Positions 8,017 to 15,428 of a stretch of 26,271 nucleotides of DNA are shown here, one piece after another. Positions within the stretch are counted from its first letter, which is position 1, and each line of letters starts with the position of its first letter. The position numbers and the translations under genes are program-made. Under the pieces are notes generated by a model that ran no database searches, was not told where the DNA came from, and saw only the letters and a list, made by a program, of their open reading frames with translations. This DNA comes from RXIX01 sp003989075 (GTDB lineage: Bacteria; Pseudomonadota; Gammaproteobacteria; Competibacterales; Competibacteraceae), in the NCBI GenBank assembly GCA_029780415.1, contig JAKOYN010000128.1, positions 1-26,271 of the forward strand, given 5' to 3'.

Positions 8017-8568
8017 ATGTCCCCCGATAACCTGATCTGGATTGATTTGGAAATGACCGGCCTTGATCCACAGACCGATCGCATTATTGAAATCGCCACC
8101 CTCGTCACCGATAGCCAGTTATGCATCATTGCCGAAGGTCCGGCGCTGGCCATTCATCAGGATGATGCCGTGCTGGCCACCATGGATGAGTGGAACCAGC
8201 GCCAGCACGGTGAATCCGGCCTGCTGGCCCGGGTGCGCGCCAGCACGGTCACCGAGGCCGACGCCGAGCAGCAGACCCTGGCCTTTCTGCGCCAGCATCT
8301 GCCGGCCGGCAAATCGCCGATCTGCGGCAACAGCATCTGCCAGGACCGGCGCTTTCTGGCGCGGCTGATGCCGGAACTGGAAGCCTATTTCCACTACCGC
8401 AACCTGGATGTGAGCACGCTTAAGGAACTGGCGCGGCGCTGGTATCCAGGGCTCAAGGGCTTTAGCAAGGTATCCACGCACCTGGCTCTGCAGGATATAC
8501 GTGATTCCATCGAAGAGTTGCGTTTCTACCGTGAGCGGTTGTTCGTGGCGGCGGGCGCTGCGGACTGA
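8017..8568 (+). CDS. orn: Oligoribonuclease
   Basis: The 183-aa 3'-5' exonuclease degrades short RNA oligomers, mainly dinucleotides, including pGpG from c-di-GMP turnover. All DEDDh residues are visible: D10 and E12 (IDLEMTGLD), D110 in GNSICQDRRF, H155 and D160 in STHLALQDIRDS. Length matches the family (about 180). The ATG at 8017 is chosen because the protein then starts directly at the catalytic strand; the Shine-Dalgarno is weak. It is divergent from rsgA with 99 bp between starts, so both promoters lie in that short gap. Confidence 0.97.
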   Translation: MSPDNLIWIDLEMTGLDPQTDRIIEIATLVTDSQLCIIAEGPALAIHQDDAVLATMDEWNQRQHGESGLLARVRASTVTEADAEQQTLAFLRQHLPAGKSPICGNSICQDRRFLARLMPELEAYFHYRNLDVSTLKELARRWYPGLKGFSKVSTHLALQDIRDSIEELRFYRERLFVAAGAAD

Positions 8569-8592
8569 GGTGCATAGCCGGCCGTGCAGGGA

Positions 8593-8620
8593 GGGTGCGC
8601 ATTGCGTACCCTGCCGTTTT
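8593..8620 (+). terminator. Probable orn terminator
   Basis: GGGTGCGC (8593-8600) and GCGTACCC (8604-8611) pair with one mismatch around a 3-base loop, and a TTTT run ends at 8620. It lies 24 bp after the orn stop and ahead of the convergent rhodanese stop. Confidence 0.55.
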
Positions 8621-8648
8621 CCCAAGCGCGGGCGCCGGGCATTTTTCC

Positions 8649-9473
8649 TCACACTTCGATCGGCATGTCCGGATCGTTGCCCCATTCCGACCAGGCACCG
8701 GGATAGCCGCGCACCCGGCCATAACCGAGATGACGCAGCACCCAATAGGTGTGCGCCGAGCGGTGATGCGTCTGGCAATAGACGATGACTTCCTTGTCCG
8801 GGGTCACGCCGCGCGCGTCCAGCAGTTGCCGCAGCACCGGATCGGGCTGCAGGCGCAGTTGCCGCTGCGGGTCCATGGCATCGGTCCAGTTCAGATTGAC
8901 CGCGCCGGGAATATGGCCGCCGCGGGCAGCGCGCACATCATGGCCGGCATATTCAGCGGGGCTGCGGGTATCGAGCAGCGCCAGATCAGGCTGGCCGAGG
9001 CGGGCGCGGATGTATTCACGGTCGGCCAGCGCCGCCGGATTGCGCAAGCGGGCGTGATAGGTCGTGCGGGGCGGTCGGCGGAACTGCGCTTCCAGGGCAC
9101 CACCCGCTGCATCCCAGGCGTGAATGCCGCCATTGAGCAGCGAAACCCGCTCATGGCCGAGCACCGCCAGCGTCCACAGCAGCCGCCCAGCGCGGCCATT
9201 ACCCTCCTCGTCATAGGCGATGACATGCCGTTCCGGTGTCAGGCCAATACGTGACAGAACCTCGCCAAGCTGCGCCTCGGTCGGCAGCAGGCCCATGGCC
9301 GGCGGATCGATGCGCACCAGATCGGCATAGTCGAGATGCACTGCGCCGGGAATATGCCCGGCGGCATAGCTGGCCGGGTCACACAAATCCACCAGCAGCA
9401 CGCTAGCGTCGTGCAGATACGGTTCGACCTGTTCCGGTTCGATCAACAGAGGCAGGGGCGGTGTGAAAGACAT
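8649..9473 (-). CDS. rhdA: Thiosulfate sulfurtransferase (rhodanese), RhdA type
   Basis: The 274-aa protein has two tandem rhodanese domains (about residues 10-125 and 150-274), of which only the second carries the catalytic cysteine. The active-site loop reads CQTHHRS with Cys at residue 233. This is the loop I know from Azotobacter vinelandii RhdA (about 271 aa, catalytic Cys230), and differs from the CRKGVT and CGSGVTA loops of other rhodaneses and mercaptopyruvate sulfurtransferases. The protein moves sulfane sulfur from thiosulfate to cyanide or other acceptors in the cytoplasm. An N-terminal extension in the open frame is rejected: ATG 9473 has GGAG 5 bases upstream. It diverges from the DUF502 gene 59 bp away. 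Confidence 0.9.
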   Translation of the reverse strand: MSFTPPLPLLIEPEQVEPYLHDASVLLVDLCDPASYAAGHIPGAVHLDYADLVRIDPPAMGLLPTEAQLGEVLSRIGLTPERHVIAYDEEGNGRAGRLLWTLAVLGHERVSLLNGGIHAWDAAGGALEAQFRRPPRTTYHARLRNPAALADREYIRARLGQPDLALLDTRSPAEYAGHDVRAARGGHIPGAVNLNWTDAMDPQRQLRLQPDPVLRQLLDARGVTPDKEVIVYCQTHHRSAHTYWVLRHLGYGRVRGYPGAWSEWGNDPDMPIEV

Positions 9474-9532
9474 GCGAACTCCTGATAAAGTGAGGAAAGA
9501 TCGGCACAACAGCCCAGCGGGGTTTCCTGGTA

Positions 9533-10273
9533 ATGGCGAAGAATGCACACCATCATCACAAGTTGCCGCCACACACGCAACGGTACCTGGTTACAGGCAT
9601 TCTCACGGTCATTCCGATCTGGATCACCTGGCTGTTGTTCGAGGTGGTGCTGGTGCAGTTAACCCGCGCCGGCATGCCGGGCGTGCGGGCGCTGTCGCGG
9701 ATGCTGCATGAGGATCTGTCGGGGTTATCCAATCTGCTGTTGCAGCCATGGTTTCAAAACCTGCTGGCGGCGCTGATCACCCTGACCGGCCTATACCTGT
9801 TGGGCTGGGTGGCAACGCGGGTGGTGGGCCGGCGAATCATCGCGCTGTTTGAGGATCTGATGAATCGTCTGCCGGTCGTGCAGACCATCTATGGCTCCAC
9901 CCGCAAGCTGGTGCAATCGCTGCAGCAGGAGAATATGCAGGTGCAGCGCGTGGTGCTGATCGAGTTTCCCAGCCCGGGCATGAAGGTGGTGGGCTTCGTG
10001 ACCCATGTGCTGCGCGACGCTGACAGTGGCGAGGAGCTGGCCACGGTGTATGTGCCGACCACGCCCAATCCGACTTCGGGCTATCTGGAGATCCTGCCGC
10101 TGGCACGGGTGACAGCCACCGACTGGAGCATGGACGAAGCGATGACCTTCATCATTTCCGGTGGCGTGGTCTCACCGGAGCGGCTGCACTACAGCCGCAG
10201 CGCCCCGTGGAACAATCAGGGTGAGGATAGCGACGCCGTACACTCCACGTCATCCCCGCCGGCGCGGGAATGA
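9533..10273 (+). CDS. DUF502 inner-membrane protein
   Basis: This 246-aa protein is of the DUF502 family, whose role is unknown. A His-rich start (MAKNAHHHHKLPPHTQRY) precedes a first membrane segment (LVTGILTVIPIWITWLLFEV). A second hydrophobic segment is at about residues 80-100, followed by the conserved LPVVQTIYGSTRKLVQSL and IEFPSPGMKVVGFVT blocks and VPTTPNPTSGYL. The last residues (STSSPPARE) are encoded by a dispersed palindromic repeat at 10248-10275, so the natural C-terminus was probably altered when the repeat arrived. It converges with ETF-QO, whose stop is 18 bp away. Confidence 0.88.
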   Translation: MAKNAHHHHKLPPHTQRYLVTGILTVIPIWITWLLFEVVLVQLTRAGMPGVRALSRMLHEDLSGLSNLLLQPWFQNLLAALITLTGLYLLGWVATRVVGRRIIALFEDLMNRLPVVQTIYGSTRKLVQSLQQENMQVQRVVLIEFPSPGMKVVGFVTHVLRDADSGEELATVYVPTTPNPTSGYLEILPLARVTATDWSMDEAMTFIISGGVVSPERLHYSRSAPWNNQGEDSDAVHSTSSPPARE

Positions 10274-10275
10274 CG
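10248..10275. repeat. Dispersed palindrome over the DUF502 stop codon
   Basis: The arms CGTCATCCCCGC and GCGGGAATGACG pair with one mismatch around a CGGC loop. The core ATTCCCGC/GCGGGAAT recurs at 26032-26051 inside the MITE-like element. The TGA stop of the DUF502 gene lies in the right arm. Between convergent genes it may also serve as a terminator. Confidence 0.7.
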
Positions 10276-10291
10276 CTCCATCCGGCTGTCG

Positions 10292-11926
10292 CTACATGTT
10301 GGGGTAGTTGGGACCACCGCCGCCTTCCGGCACCGTCCAGTTGATATTCTGGGTCGGATCCTTGATGTCGCAGGTCTTGCAGTGCACGCAGTTCTGGGCG
10401 TTGATCTGCAGGCGCGGCTCATGGTTGGCGCCATCGCAGACGATCTCATACACCCCGGCCGGGCAATAGCGCTGCTCGGGCGCGTCGTACAGCGCCAGAT
10501 TGATGCGCACCGGGACGCCGGCATCCTTGAGGGTCAGATGGCAGGGCTGGTTCTCCTCATGATTGGTGTTGGAGATGAACACCGAGGACAACTTGTCGAA
10601 GCTGACCTTGCCATCGGGCTTGGGATACTCGATCTTCGGGCAATCGCGAGCCGGCTTGAGGGCACTGTGATCCTCGTGGTGATGCAGAGTCCAGGGCGCG
10701 TGGCCGCGGAACACATAGGTATCCACCGCCGAATACAGCAGCCCGCCCCAGAGTCCCCAGCGGAACGAGGGCCGGATATTGCGCGCCGCGTACAGCTCAT
10801 CCCACAGCCAGCTTTTCTTCAGCCGCTCCGAATATTCGCTGATTTCATCGGCGCTGCGTCCGGCCGTGGCGGCGGCGAACACCGCTTCGGCCGCTACCAT
10901 GCCCGACTTCATGGCCATGTGAGTGCCCTTGATCTTGGGCACGTTCAGGAAGCCGGCAGTGTCACCGATCAGCAGGCCACCGGGGAAGGTCAGTTTGGGA
11001 ATGGACTGAAAGCCACCCTCGCTCAGAGCGCGTGCCCCGTAGGCGATGCGCCGGCCACCCTCGAAGGTCGGACGGATGTCCGGATGAGTCTTGAAACGCT
11101 GGAACTCGTCAAAGGGACTCAGGTGCGGGTTTTCGTAATCCAGGCCAATAACAAAGCCCACCGCAACCTGGTTATTCTCCATGTGGTACAGGAAGGAACC
11201 GCCATAGGTACGTGGGTCCAGCGGCCAGCCGGTGGTATGGATGATCTTGCCGGGCTGGCTCTGGGCCGGGTCAATTTCCCACAATTCCTTGATGCCGATG
11301 CCATAGGTCTGCGGGTCGACGCCCTCGCGCAGCTTGAAGCGCTCGAACAGGGTCTTGGTCAGCGAGCCGCGACAGCCCTCGGCGAACACGGTATAGCGGG
11401 CATGCAGTTCCATGCCTGGCGCGAACTGCTCGGTGGGCTGGCCGTCGCGGCCCACACCCATGTCGCCGGTGATCACCCCGGCCACCGCGCCATCGTCGTC
11501 GTAGATCACCTCGGCGGCGGCAAAGCCCGGATAAATCTCTACGCCCAGCTCCTCGGCCTGAGTCGCCAGCCAGCGGCACAGATTGCCCAGACTGATGACG
11601 TAGTTGCCGTGGTTGTGCATCTGCGGCGGCGTCGGCAGCCGGTAGGAGGTCTCTCGGGTCAGGAACAGGAAATAATCGTCCTTGGCCGGGGTATTCAGCG
11701 GCGCGCCGCGCTCCTTCCAGTCCGGAATCAGTTCATCCAGGGTGTGCGGCTCCAGCACCGCACCGGACAGGATATGTGCACCGACTTCGGAGCCTTTTTC
11801 CAGAATGCACACGCTCAGGTCCTGGTCCTGTTCCGCAGCCAGTTGCTTAAGACGGATGGCCGTTGTCAGACCGGACGGACCGGCGCCGACGATGACTACG
11901 TCATAGTCCATACTCTCGCGTTCCAC
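10292..11926 (-). CDS. Electron transfer flavoprotein-ubiquinone oxidoreductase
   Basis: The 544-aa ETF-QO passes electrons from electron transfer flavoprotein, reduced by fatty-acid and amino-acid dehydrogenases, to ubiquinone at the inner membrane. It has the N-terminal FAD motif VVIVGAGPSGL, the GDTAGFLNVPKIKGTHMAMKS block, and four C-terminal cysteines for the [4Fe-4S] cluster (C488, C513, C516, C519; NCVHCKTCDIKDP). The terminal GGGGPNYPNM is typical. The start is a GTG at 11926 with AAGGAG 6 bases upstream, giving the common MERESM opening; ATG 11911 is the alternative. The etfA/etfB genes are not in the window. A 210-bp AT-richer gap upstream holds a candidate operator. Confidence 0.96.
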   Translation of the reverse strand: MERESMDYDVVIVGAGPSGLTTAIRLKQLAAEQDQDLSVCILEKGSEVGAHILSGAVLEPHTLDELIPDWKERGAPLNTPAKDDYFLFLTRETSYRLPTPPQMHNHGNYVISLGNLCRWLATQAEELGVEIYPGFAAAEVIYDDDGAVAGVITGDMGVGRDGQPTEQFAPGMELHARYTVFAEGCRGSLTKTLFERFKLREGVDPQTYGIGIKELWEIDPAQSQPGKIIHTTGWPLDPRTYGGSFLYHMENNQVAVGFVIGLDYENPHLSPFDEFQRFKTHPDIRPTFEGGRRIAYGARALSEGGFQSIPKLTFPGGLLIGDTAGFLNVPKIKGTHMAMKSGMVAAEAVFAAATAGRSADEISEYSERLKKSWLWDELYAARNIRPSFRWGLWGGLLYSAVDTYVFRGHAPWTLHHHEDHSALKPARDCPKIEYPKPDGKVSFDKLSSVFISNTNHEENQPCHLTLKDAGVPVRINLALYDAPEQRYCPAGVYEIVCDGANHEPRLQINAQNCVHCKTCDIKDPTQNINWTVPEGGGGPNYPNM

Positions 11927-12085
11927 CGTTCGCTCCTTTTTTAGTTTGGTTCGGGTTGGCAGGGGCTAGCCAAGGACTACCGCAGCCCGCCCTTCTGATC
12001 ATGCCGGATTGGATTCGTTTTCATCCCTGTCGCATTGGATGGGGCATTCAGACCGAGTTCAAACCGGATGCCGTTTTTAGCATAA

Positions 12086-12104
12086 CGTCTTTTAATATAA
12101 GACG
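12086..12104. promoter_or_regulatory. Candidate operator upstream of ETF-QO
   Basis: The perfect 6-bp inverted repeat CGTCTT-N7-AAGACG has the AT-only centre TTAATAT, in the 210-bp gap between the manB stop and the ETF-QO start, both on the minus strand. Read in gene direction the centre gives TATATTAAAA, which could be part of the -10. It is not the PsrA-type sequence known upstream of pseudomonad etf-QO genes. Confidence 0.4.
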
Positions 12105-12136
12105 ACTTTTCGCAACTGGTACCCAATGCGCCGTGC

Positions 12137-13492
12137 TCAGGCGTTGATCAGTGCCCGCAGTTCAGCGGTCCGCTGTTCCAGCAGCGCCGCGTCGCCGCGC
12201 GTTTCCACATTCAGCCGCAACAGCGGCTCGGTGTTGGAGCAGCGCAGATTAAAACGCCAGTCAGGGAAGTCGAGGCTGACGCCATCGGTTTCATCCAGCA
12301 GCGGCTGTGCATCCGCGTAGGCAGCCAGAATTGCACGAATCCGGCCCGGTGCATCTTCGACGCGAAAGTTGATTTCGCCACTGCATGGAAAAGCGCGCAT
12401 CCGCGCTTCCACCTGGGCGGCCAGCGACTGGCCGCTACGGCTGAGCAGTTCGGTGATCAGCAGCCAGGGAATCATACCGCTATCGCAGTAGGCAAAGTCG
12501 CGGAAATAATGGTGGGCGCTCATCTCGCCGCCATAGAGCGCGTCTTCCTGGCGCATGCGTTCCTTGATGAAGGCGTGACCGGTCTTGCTTTGCACCGGAA
12601 CGCCGCCGGCGGCGCGCACCTGCTCAATGGTGTTCCAGGTCAGGCGCGGGTCATGGATGATCCGGGCGCCCGGCTCGCGGGCCAGCAGGGTTTCCGCCAG
12701 TAATCCGACCAGGTAATAGCCTTCGATGAAACCGCCGCTGGCGTCGAAGAAGAAGCAGCGGTCGAAATCGCCATCCCAGGCCAGGCCAAGATCGGCGCCG
12801 TGCTCGCGCACCGCCTGCGCAGTTGCGTCGCGGCATTCCGGTAGCAGCGGGTTGGGAATCCCGTGCGGGAAGCTGCCATCCGGCTCGTGGTGGATCTTGA
12901 TGAACTGGAACGGCAGATGCGGTTCCAGGGCGTCGATGATCGGTCCTGCACCACCGTTGCCGGCATTGACCACGATCTTCAAGGGTTGCAGCGCCGTGCG
13001 ATCGACATAAGCGAGCAAGTGGGCGATATAGGCGCTCTTGTCGGGGCGCGCTTGCAGACGGCCACGCCGGCTGCCCGGGGGAAATGCGCCCGCCGCCGCC
13101 CGATCACGAATCGCGAACAGGCCGCTATCGCCGCTGATGGGCCGGGCCTGCGCGCGCACCAGCTTCATGCCGTTGTAATCCATTGGATTATGGCTGGCGG
13201 TGACCATGATGCCGCCATCGAAACCATGGTGAAAGGTCGCGAAGTAGATTTCCTCGGTGCCGCACAGACCGATATCGACCACATCGACGCCGCCCTCAAG
13301 CAGGCCCTCAGCCAGAGCCGCACTCAGCGCCGCACTGCTCAGGCGTACATCGTGCCCGACCGCAACCGTGCGCGGCTGCAGCAATTCAGCGTAGGCGCGG
13401 CCAATGCGCCAGGCTAGATCCTCATTCAGCTCATCGGGAATCCGGCCGCGAATATCGTAGGCTTTGAAGCAGGTCAGGGCAGTGCTGGACAT
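12137..13492 (-). CDS. manB: Phosphomannomutase (ManB/CpsG type)
   Basis: The 451-aa protein interconverts mannose-6-phosphate and mannose-1-phosphate, the step before GDP-mannose formation. It opens LTCFKAYDIRGRIPDELNED, close to E. coli CpsG/ManB. The phosphoserine site is TASHNP with Ser100. The metal loop DGDFDR, the sugar-recognition GEMSAHHYFRD and the C-terminal phosphate-binding RCSNTEPLLRLN are all intact. AAAGGCG precedes the ATG at 13492. Its pathway partner manC and ugd lie 9.4 kb away, beyond the secreted-protease block. A bifunctional AlgC-like activity on glucose phosphates is possible but not shown. Confidence 0.94.
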   Translation of the reverse strand: MSSTALTCFKAYDIRGRIPDELNEDLAWRIGRAYAELLQPRTVAVGHDVRLSSAALSAALAEGLLEGGVDVVDIGLCGTEEIYFATFHHGFDGGIMVTASHNPMDYNGMKLVRAQARPISGDSGLFAIRDRAAAGAFPPGSRRGRLQARPDKSAYIAHLLAYVDRTALQPLKIVVNAGNGGAGPIIDALEPHLPFQFIKIHHEPDGSFPHGIPNPLLPECRDATAQAVREHGADLGLAWDGDFDRCFFFDASGGFIEGYYLVGLLAETLLAREPGARIIHDPRLTWNTIEQVRAAGGVPVQSKTGHAFIKERMRQEDALYGGEMSAHHYFRDFAYCDSGMIPWLLITELLSRSGQSLAAQVEARMRAFPCSGEINFRVEDAPGRIRAILAAYADAQPLLDETDGVSLDFPDWRFNLRCSNTEPLLRLNVETRGDAALLEQRTAELRALINA

Positions 13493-13573
13493 GGGATGCG
13501 CCTTTCATCGTGAATTGAGCGACTGATTGTATTTGAGCAGCAATCGCGAGAGATTAAGTTGTTTTGAATCCCG

Positions 13574-14589
13574 TTAGAACTCGATGATTTTGTCCGGCTT
13601 CAAGAGCCAGCCGGCTTCACCGGCGACCAGCTTGTATTGGATCCGGCGCATTTTGCCCGTGGGTTCCGTTTTGGATCGGTCTTCGGGGAAGATCGGGAAG
13701 CGGCGGGCGATGATGCCTTCGACGACCGCGAATTCGTCGCGGCCGCGATAGCCCTTGGCTTTCTTGGCGTCGTCTTCGAGCGCGGGGAGGGGTGGCCGCG
13801 TGCAGCAGGTCGTAGGATGGAAACGGCTCGGCGAGCGATGGCACTCTCCACTCAGGCGACAATAGCACCGCGCGATTCAGATTGATGCCGTACTGCTCGG
13901 TCAGGATGCGCGACAGCGCAACGACGCGCAGCCCGCCATAGCTCTCGCCGGCGATCGCCTTGGGCGAGACCCAGCGCTTGTTGACGGTCAGCCACTGCCG
14001 GATGAAACCGGCGATGGCGTTCAGGTCGCTGTCCACCCCGTAGTAGGGCTTCGGGTCGCCGGGCTTGCCATCGGGTCCAGGCAGCATCCGGCTGTAGCCG
14101 GTGCCTACCGGGTCGATGAAGACCAAGTCGGTGAAGCTGATCCAACTGTCGGGGTTTTCTTCCAGACGCGCCGGCGCCGTGGGGAAGCTGCCATCGCCCG
14201 CCGTGACGATCGTCTTTGGCCCGATCGCGACGATGTGGAGGTAAATGCTGGCGGCCCGTTGGCGCTGCCAGCGCTGGATAATGATGCTCATGCCCGATCG
14301 CGACGATGTGGAGGTAAATGCTGGCGGCCCCGGGTCCGCCATTGAAGACGAAGGTCACCGGTCGCTTGGCGGGGTCCGCACCCTTGAGGGTGTAGCCGAT
14401 ATGAAAGATCTCGGCATCCGGGTGTTCGGGGTCCTTGCCGATGGCGAGCATCCCGGCCTTGGCATCGTAGGCCGGCAGTTTCTGCGCCACCGCGCTCAGA
14501 GGAGCTGCTAACCATGCGGCAAGTCCGAGGGCAAGTGCCAGAAGCAGCCCCCTCCGTCCGATCAAAAGTGTTATCTCTGCAACCTCCAT
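13574..14589 (-). pseudogene. Broken secreted serine carboxypeptidase (S10) with foreign tail
   Basis: An exported S10-type carboxypeptidase is spread over three frames. Frame one (from ATG 14589) gives a signal peptide (LLLALALGLAAWLAAPLSAV), then KRPVTFVFNGGPGAASIYLH. A 73-bp insertion containing a second copy of 39 bp shifts the frame. Frame two continues PKTIVTAGDG, FIDPVGTGYSR and the nucleophile box GESYGG. Near 13790 the frame shifts again by one base, in a C-rich run (ccacccctcccc), into about 70 codons ending KLVAGEAGWLLKPDKIIEF at 13574. That tail is not S10 sequence that I recognise. The second half of S10 proteins, with the catalytic Asp and His, is absent, so the product could not work even if the frame were repaired. 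It is the last gene of a minus-strand run of exported proteins. Confidence 0.8.
14219..14330. repeat. Two identical 39-bp direct repeats in the S10 gene
   Basis: The copies at 14219-14257 and 14292-14330 are identical over 39 bp and differ at the next base on both sides. They are separated by 34 bp (14258-14291) with no match nearby. The net extra length is 73 bp, which is 1 modulo 3. Removing one repeat plus the spacer joins the two S10 frames exactly. Confidence 0.9.
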
Positions 14590-14593
14590 TCAT

Positions 14594-14739
14594 TGTCTAT
14601 GGCCAGCTCTGGCCGAGCGCGCTGTTTCCGCTAGCCACAATGCCTACTGACTGCACCTGTTCGAGCCGGTCGAGCTGAGGAGTCCGTGGGCCAGCGACCT
14701 CACGGCGAGCAGGACGTCATGGGGCATACGCCCCATCTT
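14594..14739 (-). other. Spacer with 7-bp hairpin after the 215-aa gene
   Basis: This 146-bp gap separates the 215-aa gene from the S10 remnant. ATGGGGC (14719-14725) and GCCCCAT (14730-14736) form a perfect stem with a 4-base loop, 3 bases past the stop of the upstream gene. There is no T-run, so terminator activity is uncertain. Nothing else is recognised in the gap. Confidence 0.45.
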
Positions 14740-15387
14740 TCATTCACGGAAGTGCTTGATTTCCCACTCCGCCGCGCCGGGATCGGACACATAGAAGTAC
14801 GGCTTGCCTTCGTAGATGAACTGGGTACTGCCTTCGGAGGTCGTGAAGGTCATTGGCTGGGGTTTCATGCCCTCGAAGATGACTGTGCCGCGCTTGGCGC
14901 TTTGCCATTGCAAGGTGATCTTCTGATCAGGGTAATGAACGACGGTCTTACCTGGGCCGCCCGGCGCAGCGCCCTCCACCAGGCATTTGTAGCGGTAGGT
15001 CTTGCTGCCTACCGTTACCCCGCAAACCGTATCAAAGCGGCTGCCGTGTTCGCTGAATCCCGGTGCGGGTACGCCGTCAACAGTGTTGCTGGCCTGACAA
15101 TCAGCAGCCGGCGCGTTGACGAGCGATTGATAACGACCTTCAGCGGTGCGGACGATGATGCACTGCCCATTACGCCCCTTGCGCCAATAGGTGTAGCTGT
15201 CGTTACCCGATTTTTCGCCCTTGACGAAGGTGTAGCCGCGATTTTGGAGCATTTTTTCGCCGCTGCTGCCGCGTGCGCCGACGAGGTCTTGCAAATCGGG
15301 AGCGGGGTCTTGAGCATAAGCAGCGGGCGTCGAAACCAGCAGGGCGGCGAGGATGCAGGCGGAATAACCCATCAAACGATGCTGCAT
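14740..15387 (-). CDS. Exported Cys-containing protein of unknown function
   Basis: This 215-aa protein has a clear signal peptide (MQHRLMGYSACILAALLVST, then PAAYAQ). The mature part begins DPAPDLQDLVGARGSSGEKMLQNRGY, followed by YWRKGRNGQCIIVRTAEGRY and ADCQ. I believe this DLVGAR-type module recurs in exported proteins of other proteobacteria, but I know no function. A second half with two cysteines (TVCGVTVGSKTYRYKC) ends in GSTQFIYEGKPYFYVSD, which looks beta-rich. There are five cysteines after the signal, four of which could form two disulfides (inference). ATG 15387 is chosen over an upstream Met because GAGG lies 8 bases before it. It starts 41 bp after the tricorn-like gene and is probably co-transcribed with it. 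Confidence 0.8.
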   Translation of the reverse strand: MQHRLMGYSACILAALLVSTPAAYAQDPAPDLQDLVGARGSSGEKMLQNRGYTFVKGEKSGNDSYTYWRKGRNGQCIIVRTAEGRYQSLVNAPAADCQASNTVDGVPAPGFSEHGSRFDTVCGVTVGSKTYRYKCLVEGAAPGGPGKTVVHYPDQKITLQWQSAKRGTVIFEGMKPQPMTFTTSEGSTQFIYEGKPYFYVSDPGAAEWEIKHFRE

Positions 15388-15428
15388 GATGAAGTCCTCA
15401 GTAGTCACTGATTGGTGTTGGTTCTTGC

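Noticed and set aside
10382..11944. 520-aa plus-strand frame opposite ETF-QO
   Set aside because: Antisense shadow; the opposite strand encodes a full-length ETF-QO with all cofactor motifs.
14258..14291. 34-bp spacer between the 39-bp repeats as an insertion sequence
   Set aside because: Too short, no terminal inverted repeats or coding capacity; it is only filler of unknown origin.
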